Source of the DNA: CAZJOD01 sp964547525
Lineage (GTDB): Bacteria > Bacillota > Clostridia > JAAYHZ01
Direction of reading: 5' to 3'
Length of the DNA stretch: 17,395 nt
NCBI GenBank assembly: GCA_964547525.1
Contig: CAZJOD010000076.1
Coordinates: 1 to 17,395, forward strand
This document shows positions 14,082 to 17,395 of the stretch, in pieces. How positions within the stretch are numbered: the first letter of the stretch is position 1; every line of letters starts with the position of its first letter. The notes beneath the pieces were generated by a model that saw only the letters and a list, made by a program, of their open reading frames with translations, was not told the DNA's origin and searched no databases. A program made the translations under genes and the position numbers.

Positions 14082-14690
14082 TTAATCATACTTTTTGGTA
14101 TACAAAGCCGCTTGTGTCCGATCATTTAAATTTAGCTTTGCAAGTATGCTGCTTACATGTTTTTTCACAGTACTTTCGCTTATGTATAGTTTTTGAGCTA
14201 TATCTTTATTGGACATTCCCAAACCTAAACACTCCAATATCTCGGTTTCTCTAGGAGACAAAGGATCGTTTGTGTTTTCAGATACATGGGAGGTCTTGTT
14301 TTCTATAAAAAGAGGATCGAAATATTTTCTGCCCTTTAATACCGATTTGACCGCATACACAATATCCTCCGGATAGGAATCTTTTAAAATATATCCGTCC
14401 ACTTCGGCGGATATCGCCCTGTCAAAATCTTCATTTGCCGACGAAGAACTTAGAATGACATACTTACAATTCGGATAGGTTTTTTTAGCCGAATTCACAA
14501 AATCAATACCCGATTGATCTTTTAGTTTCATATCAACCAAAACCAAATCAATGGCATTGCACGACATTATATAAAGAGCCGTTTTTATGTCGTTAGCCTG
14601 CTTTACATCGGTAATTTCTTGCTCGGAAATAAGAATGCTTCGTATTCCGCTGCAAACCAGAGGATGATCGTCCAGTATCAATAAATTCAT
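14082..14690 (-). CDS. NarL/LuxR-family response regulator
   Basis: A 202-residue DNA-binding response regulator. The receiver domain has the acidic pair Asp 7/Asp 8 (LDDHPLV), phospho-acceptor Asp 53 (LVLVDMKL), Ser 81 and Lys 103 (ILKDSYP). The C-terminal LuxR-type helix-turn-helix (about 143-197) carries LSPRETEILECLGLGMSNKDIA and STVKKHVSSILAKL. ATG 14690 is preceded by GGAG at seven bases. It is the natural partner of the kinase at 7414-9099, and the two flank the signal peptidase and its substrates. Its 3' end points at the end of the exported-protein genes with only ten bases between and no terminator seen, so overlapping transcripts are possible. Confidence 0.9.
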   Translation of the reverse strand: MNLLILDDHPLVCSGIRSILISEQEITDVKQANDIKTALYIMSCNAIDLVLVDMKLKDQSGIDFVNSAKKTYPNCKYVILSSSSANEDFDRAISAEVDGYILKDSYPEDIVYAVKSVLKGRKYFDPLFIENKTSHVSENTNDPLSPRETEILECLGLGMSNKDIAQKLYISESTVKKHVSSILAKLNLNDRTQAALYTKKYD

Positions 14691-14730
14691 ATGTACACTC
14701 CGTATAAAAATAAATTATACATTAATTAAC

Positions 14731-14759
14731 ATTATAGATGTTTGATAAATAATAATCAA
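14731..14759 (-). promoter_or_regulatory. Sigma-A promoter of the response regulator gene
   Basis: On the minus strand TTGATT (14754-14759), a 17-base spacer and TATAAT (14731-14736). It lies about 40 bases upstream of the start codon. A second TATAAT at 14714-14719 has no good -35 box. Confidence 0.65.
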
Positions 14760-14888
14760 GATAATCCGGTACGGACTTACTGCAAAAGATATAGAAAAAA
14801 AGATATAGATAGCAAAGAATAATATAAGATTGATATTTTTGTAACCCGACGGGTACACGATGCATATAATGTATGGAAAATGATATGC

Positions 14889-14918
14889 TTGACGGATATT
14901 TCAATATAACTCTATATA
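14889..14918 (+). promoter_or_regulatory. Candidate sigma-A promoter of the small RNA
   Basis: TTGACG (14889-14894), 18-base spacer, TATATA (14913-14918). The -35 box is good, the -10 box moderate. Transcription would start near 14925 and end at the terminator at 15042. Confidence 0.4.
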
Positions 14919-14924
14919 CCCCCC

Positions 14925-15042
14925 GGGTCGTAGGCATAATGCCGTGTGAACCCTTTCAATAACTATCACCAAGCTATACATAAATGTAGCTTTTGTGTAC
15001 CTTCTCCTTTAATGCCGTATAAGAAATTATACGGCTTTTTTT
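14925..15042 (+). ncRNA. Candidate small RNA of about 118 nt
   Basis: Begins with a nested hairpin: GGGT...ACCC enclosing GGCAT-A-ATGCC (near 14933-14961). A second hairpin AGCT/ACAT with ATGT/AGCT follows near 14983-15002. Then a single-stranded pyrimidine tract ACCTTCTCCTTT (near 14999-15010), which can pair with Shine-Dalgarno sequences, and finally the terminator. No open frame with ribosome binding site lies inside. A riboswitch is less likely, because the next gene has its own promoter 130 bases downstream. Confidence 0.4.
15014..15042 (+). terminator. Perfect intrinsic terminator
   Basis: GCCGTATAA (15014-15022), GAAA loop, TTATACGGC (15027-15035) and seven T. It closes the candidate small RNA and shields the flagellin promoter from upstream transcription. 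Confidence 0.9.
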
Positions 15043-15122
15043 AAATTTTAACCTTTCATGACAACACCTTTATTCCATACTTTAACTATTAGCAATACAC
15101 TATTCGGACTTTCTCTAATTTA

Positions 15123-15149
15123 TAAATTTTATATATATTTTGCCGGTTT
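15123..15149 (+). promoter_or_regulatory. Weak second SigD-like promoter
   Basis: TAAA (15123-15126), 15-base spacer, GCCGGTTT (15142-15149). Spacing is ideal, but the -10 box keeps only the GCCG part well. It lies exactly 50 bases upstream of the strong SigD site. Confidence 0.3.
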
Positions 15150-15172
15150 ATCGATTTTGTTTTACCTGTCTA

Positions 15173-15199
15173 TAAACTTTCTCAAATTATTGCCGATAT
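15173..15199 (+). promoter_or_regulatory. SigD (sigma-28) promoter of the flagellin gene
   Basis: TAAA (15173-15176), 15-base spacer, GCCGATAT (15192-15199), an almost exact match to the sigma-28 consensus TAAA-N15-GCCGATAA. Transcription should start near 15206, giving a leader of about 80 nt. Confidence 0.85.
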
Positions 15200-15241
15200 G
15201 TATACTAAATAAGCTATGCGGCCGCAAGCTTGTTCCATGAA

Positions 15242-15281
15242 TGCAAACACGGATGTTTGCAAAATATTATTCACGGAGGAT
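15242..15281 (+). promoter_or_regulatory. CsrA-type double binding site in the flagellin leader
   Basis: A hairpin TGCAAACA-CGGA-TGTTTGCA (15242-15261) presents GGA in its loop within ACACGGATGT, close to the CsrA consensus. A second site, CACGGAGGAT, contains the Shine-Dalgarno sequence of the flagellin gene (15275-15280). This hairpin-plus-Shine-Dalgarno layout is that of the Bacillus subtilis hag leader, where CsrA blocks translation and FliW releases it. CsrA and FliW genes are not in this window. Confidence 0.6.
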
Positions 15282-15287
15282 TTATAT

Positions 15288-17342
15288 ATGAGAATTAACA
15301 ACAATTTATTGGCGATGAACGCACACAGGCAGTTAGGTTTAAGTAACGCCGCAGGTGCAAAATCAATGGGCAAATTGTCTTCAGGGTACAGGATCAATAC
15401 GGCGGGAGATGATGCTGCAGGATTGGCAATATCTGAAAAAATGAGATCTCAAATCAGAGGTTTGAGCACAGCCTCAAGAAACGGTCAAGACGGTATTTCT
15501 TTAATACAAACAGCTGAAGGTGCATTAGGTGAAACACAGGCTATTTTGCAAAGAATGAGAGAGTTAGGAGTACAAGCTGCAAATGATACCAATACTTCGG
15601 TAGACAGAGGAGAAATCCAAAAAGAAATCAACGCACTCACAACCGAAATCAACAGAATAGGTAACACAACAGAATTTAACACCATAAAACTGCTTGACAG
15701 TTCGGTATCCATAGCTAACAAATACAGTGCGTTTGCTAAGGGTGGTCAAGAAGTTGCGGCTGTAACGAACATTATCAGTACGGCTACAAAATCTACGGCA
15801 CAATCCGGAGCTTTAGCGGCAACAGTTCAAATTCACGGTGATACATCCGCAAGCACAACCGCTACAAATGGTGGAACAAGAGCATCCGACGGGTCTGTAA
15901 ACCTGACAGGCGCTATAGGTACAGGACAAAACGAGTTGGTTATTAAGTATAACGGAGTGGATTATACTTTAGGTGGAGCAAACGCTCTTGATGATTTGGC
16001 TGCTGATGCCGGTGATGCGGCAGTAAACGCGTGGCTGGCCGATACACAAGCAAAACTTGACGCAGTTATGGGCGGAAATCGTGTTAATATATCCTGGGAT
16101 GGCGCCGGAGCAGGTGCAGGTACCGGAAGAGTTAAATTAGAAGCGGCCACAGCCGGCAGTGCTAATTCGGTATCTGTTGTAGGTGGTGGTGCTGCAGCCA
16201 TATTATTTGGTGCGGATTTTTCATCGTCACAAAATATAGTAGCAGGAAAAGACAGTAACAGAACTTTTACAATTAATAACGGTGTAAGTTCGGCAACAGT
16301 AAATTTAACCGAAGGAACCTTTACATTGGATCAGATAGCTACCGATATGAACACATTACTAGACGGAGTGGGTGGATTTAATGCCAACTTAGTCAATGTT
16401 ACAGCATCCGGAGGAAGAATAACCATTGAATCGACAACAGGTGGTACCACAAACAATTTAAGTAATGTATCAGGTACTGCAGCCGATGCTTTAAAATTAT
16501 CAACAGCTTCAGGTGGAACCGTAACAGATGCTAAAGATGTAAATAATCAATTGCAAATCACTGTTGACGCTAATGTATATAACATAACCTTAGATGACGG
16601 TTCATACACAAGAAACGGTTTAGCCCAGGCTTTACAGGATAAATTAAATCAAGCTGTAGACGGAAATCCCGCACATAGCGATTATGCGACGGTAACAATA
16701 TCTACAGGTAATGTAATGTCCATCACCAGTGGAATGGAAGGATCCGCAGGATCTGTTACCATAAGTACAGCAGGAGCTAATGCACCCGGTGCGGCAGCAT
16801 TGGGGTTTGACGGTGTAACAGATACCGTTGACGGTGGAAGCAACGGATCGGCAACAGATATGAAATTCCAGATAGGAGCCAATAACGGACAATTAATGAG
16901 TGTTAATATATCCGATATGAGGGCAAACGCTTTAAATATAGCCGGAACAGCGGGTGCCGCTCAAGGGATTGTAGCAAACGCAGCGTTTACAGCTTCAAAT
17001 GCGGTAGCTAACGGCACGGATACAAATGAAACAGAAGCCGCTTTGGATGTGTCATCGGTAGAAAAAGCCACTGCTGCAATCGAAGTACTAAACAATGCAA
17101 TTGAATCGGTATCGGCCGAAAGATCAAAACTTGGTGCTTACCAAAACAGGTTGGAGCATACCATAAAGAACCTTGAAACATCGGCTGAAAACTTACAAGC
17201 ATCCGAATCGAGAATCAGAGATGTTGATATGGCGAAAGAAATGATGGAATTCACTAAAAACAACATATTGCAACAAGCTGCACAAGCAATGCTGGCACAG
17301 GCTAATCAAGCCCCACAAGGAGTGCTACAGCTACTTAGGTAG
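15288..17342 (+). CDS. fliC: Flagellin with enlarged three-module variable region
   Basis: The filament subunit of the flagellum, exported by the flagellar type III apparatus. 684 residues from ATG 15288, preceded by GGAGGA; an upstream in-frame ATG at 15216 lies in the regulatory leader and is rejected. The N-terminal D0/D1 part (MRINNNLLAMNAHRQL, SGYRINTAGDDAAGLAISEKMR, QRMRELGVQAAN) and the C-terminal part (AERSKLGAYQNRLEHTIKNL, then SRIRDVDMAKEMMEF and QAPQGVLQLLR) are complete. Bacillus Hag has about 275 residues; the extra length is a variable region with three similar units of about 100 residues (roughly 215-322, 323-417, 418-520) that resemble the flagellin hook IN motif. Transcribed from a SigD promoter and probably controlled by CsrA. 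Monocistronic as far as can be seen. Confidence 0.93.
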   Translation: MRINNNLLAMNAHRQLGLSNAAGAKSMGKLSSGYRINTAGDDAAGLAISEKMRSQIRGLSTASRNGQDGISLIQTAEGALGETQAILQRMRELGVQAANDTNTSVDRGEIQKEINALTTEINRIGNTTEFNTIKLLDSSVSIANKYSAFAKGGQEVAAVTNIISTATKSTAQSGALAATVQIHGDTSASTTATNGGTRASDGSVNLTGAIGTGQNELVIKYNGVDYTLGGANALDDLAADAGDAAVNAWLADTQAKLDAVMGGNRVNISWDGAGAGAGTGRVKLEAATAGSANSVSVVGGGAAAILFGADFSSSQNIVAGKDSNRTFTINNGVSSATVNLTEGTFTLDQIATDMNTLLDGVGGFNANLVNVTASGGRITIESTTGGTTNNLSNVSGTAADALKLSTASGGTVTDAKDVNNQLQITVDANVYNITLDDGSYTRNGLAQALQDKLNQAVDGNPAHSDYATVTISTGNVMSITSGMEGSAGSVTISTAGANAPGAAALGFDGVTDTVDGGSNGSATDMKFQIGANNGQLMSVNISDMRANALNIAGTAGAAQGIVANAAFTASNAVANGTDTNETEAALDVSSVEKATAAIEVLNNAIESVSAERSKLGAYQNRLEHTIKNLETSAENLQASESRIRDVDMAKEMMEFTKNNILQQAAQAMLAQANQAPQGVLQLLR

Positions 17343-17344
17343 GA

Positions 17345-17378
17345 TAAATTTTTAAAAACAAAGTTTTTAAAAAATTTA
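17345..17378 (+). terminator. AT-rich hairpin after the flagellin gene
   Basis: TAAATTTTTAAAAAC (17345-17359), AAA loop, GTTTTTAAAAAATTTA (17363-17378). The long stem is nearly perfect but has one G-C pair only, and the T run is part of the stem. It is the probable flagellin terminator. Confidence 0.55.
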
Positions 17379-17395
17379 CTCCAATCTCAAGGACG

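Larger units (their letters stand above)
14691..15287. other. Intergenic region between regulator and flagellin
   Basis: Holds the divergent regulator promoter (14731-14759), a GTAACCCG/CGGGTAC inverted pair near 14842, a candidate small RNA with its promoter and terminator (14889-15042), a weak and a strong SigD site, and the flagellin leader. No protein gene is credible here. Confidence 0.7.

Noticed and set aside
15058..15240. 60-codon open frame before flagellin
   Set aside because: It covers both SigD sites, has no ribosome binding site, and the sequence is just AT-rich promoter DNA.
15216..15287. Flagellin start at the upstream ATG
   Set aside because: It would add 24 residues unlike any flagellin N terminus, lacks a ribosome binding site, and covers the CsrA-type hairpin. 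MRINNNLLAMN at 15288 is the standard start.
15962..16892. Minus-strand frames within the flagellin gene
   Set aside because: They are Ala/Pro/Ser- or Cys-rich shadows of the repetitive variable region.

Overview
The window looks like chromosomal DNA of a low-GC, motile member of the Clostridia (Firmicutes). The evidence is the AT-rich genes with GGAGG-type ribosome binding sites, a SigD (sigma-28) flagellin promoter, a hag-like CsrA leader, an ER-type SipW signal peptidase with TasA/camelysin-like substrates, and NarL-type two-component proteins. No rRNA or tRNA gene and no CRISPR array is visible, so the species cannot be fixed.

Layout. (1) 1-1062: the C-terminal part of an IS4-like DDE transposase cut by the window edge, then an AT-rich gap with a 28-bp tandem repeat and a sigma-A promoter. 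(2) 1063-5172: surface polysaccharide genes: a large GT-C-like membrane protein, a GT4 glycosyltransferase split by a probable 1-base frameshift, and a convergent XrtA-type polysaccharide deacetylase. (3) 5173-6373: 1.2 kb without an intact gene. It holds a perfect palindrome, an RHS/YD-repeat remnant, a second gene remnant, two very good sigma-A promoters, and two adjacent RNA-like units that share an apical motif and each end in an intrinsic terminator. (4) 6374-14690: the core locus. A PilT-like protein whose catalytic motifs are eroded overlaps a histidine kinase gene. Then come an ER-type (Ser/His) signal peptidase with a large extra membrane domain, a DUF5305-like protein, four small exported proteins (three clearly TasA/camelysin-like), and on the opposite strand a NarL/LuxR response regulator. 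(5) 14691-17395: a candidate terminated small RNA, a textbook SigD promoter, a leader with two CsrA-type GGA sites, and a 684-residue flagellin with three repeated modules in its variable region.

How the genes may work together (inference): the kinase and regulator flank and probably control a SipW-dependent cell-surface fibre or matrix system. The signal peptidase would process the TasA-like proteins, the DUF5305-like protein may act as a membrane-bound partner, and the inactive-looking PilT paralogue may be a regulatory or scaffold ATPase-fold protein. This combination is the most interesting part of the window. The last exported-protein gene has no good canonical start; an AUA codon sits at the ideal place after a strong ribosome binding site.
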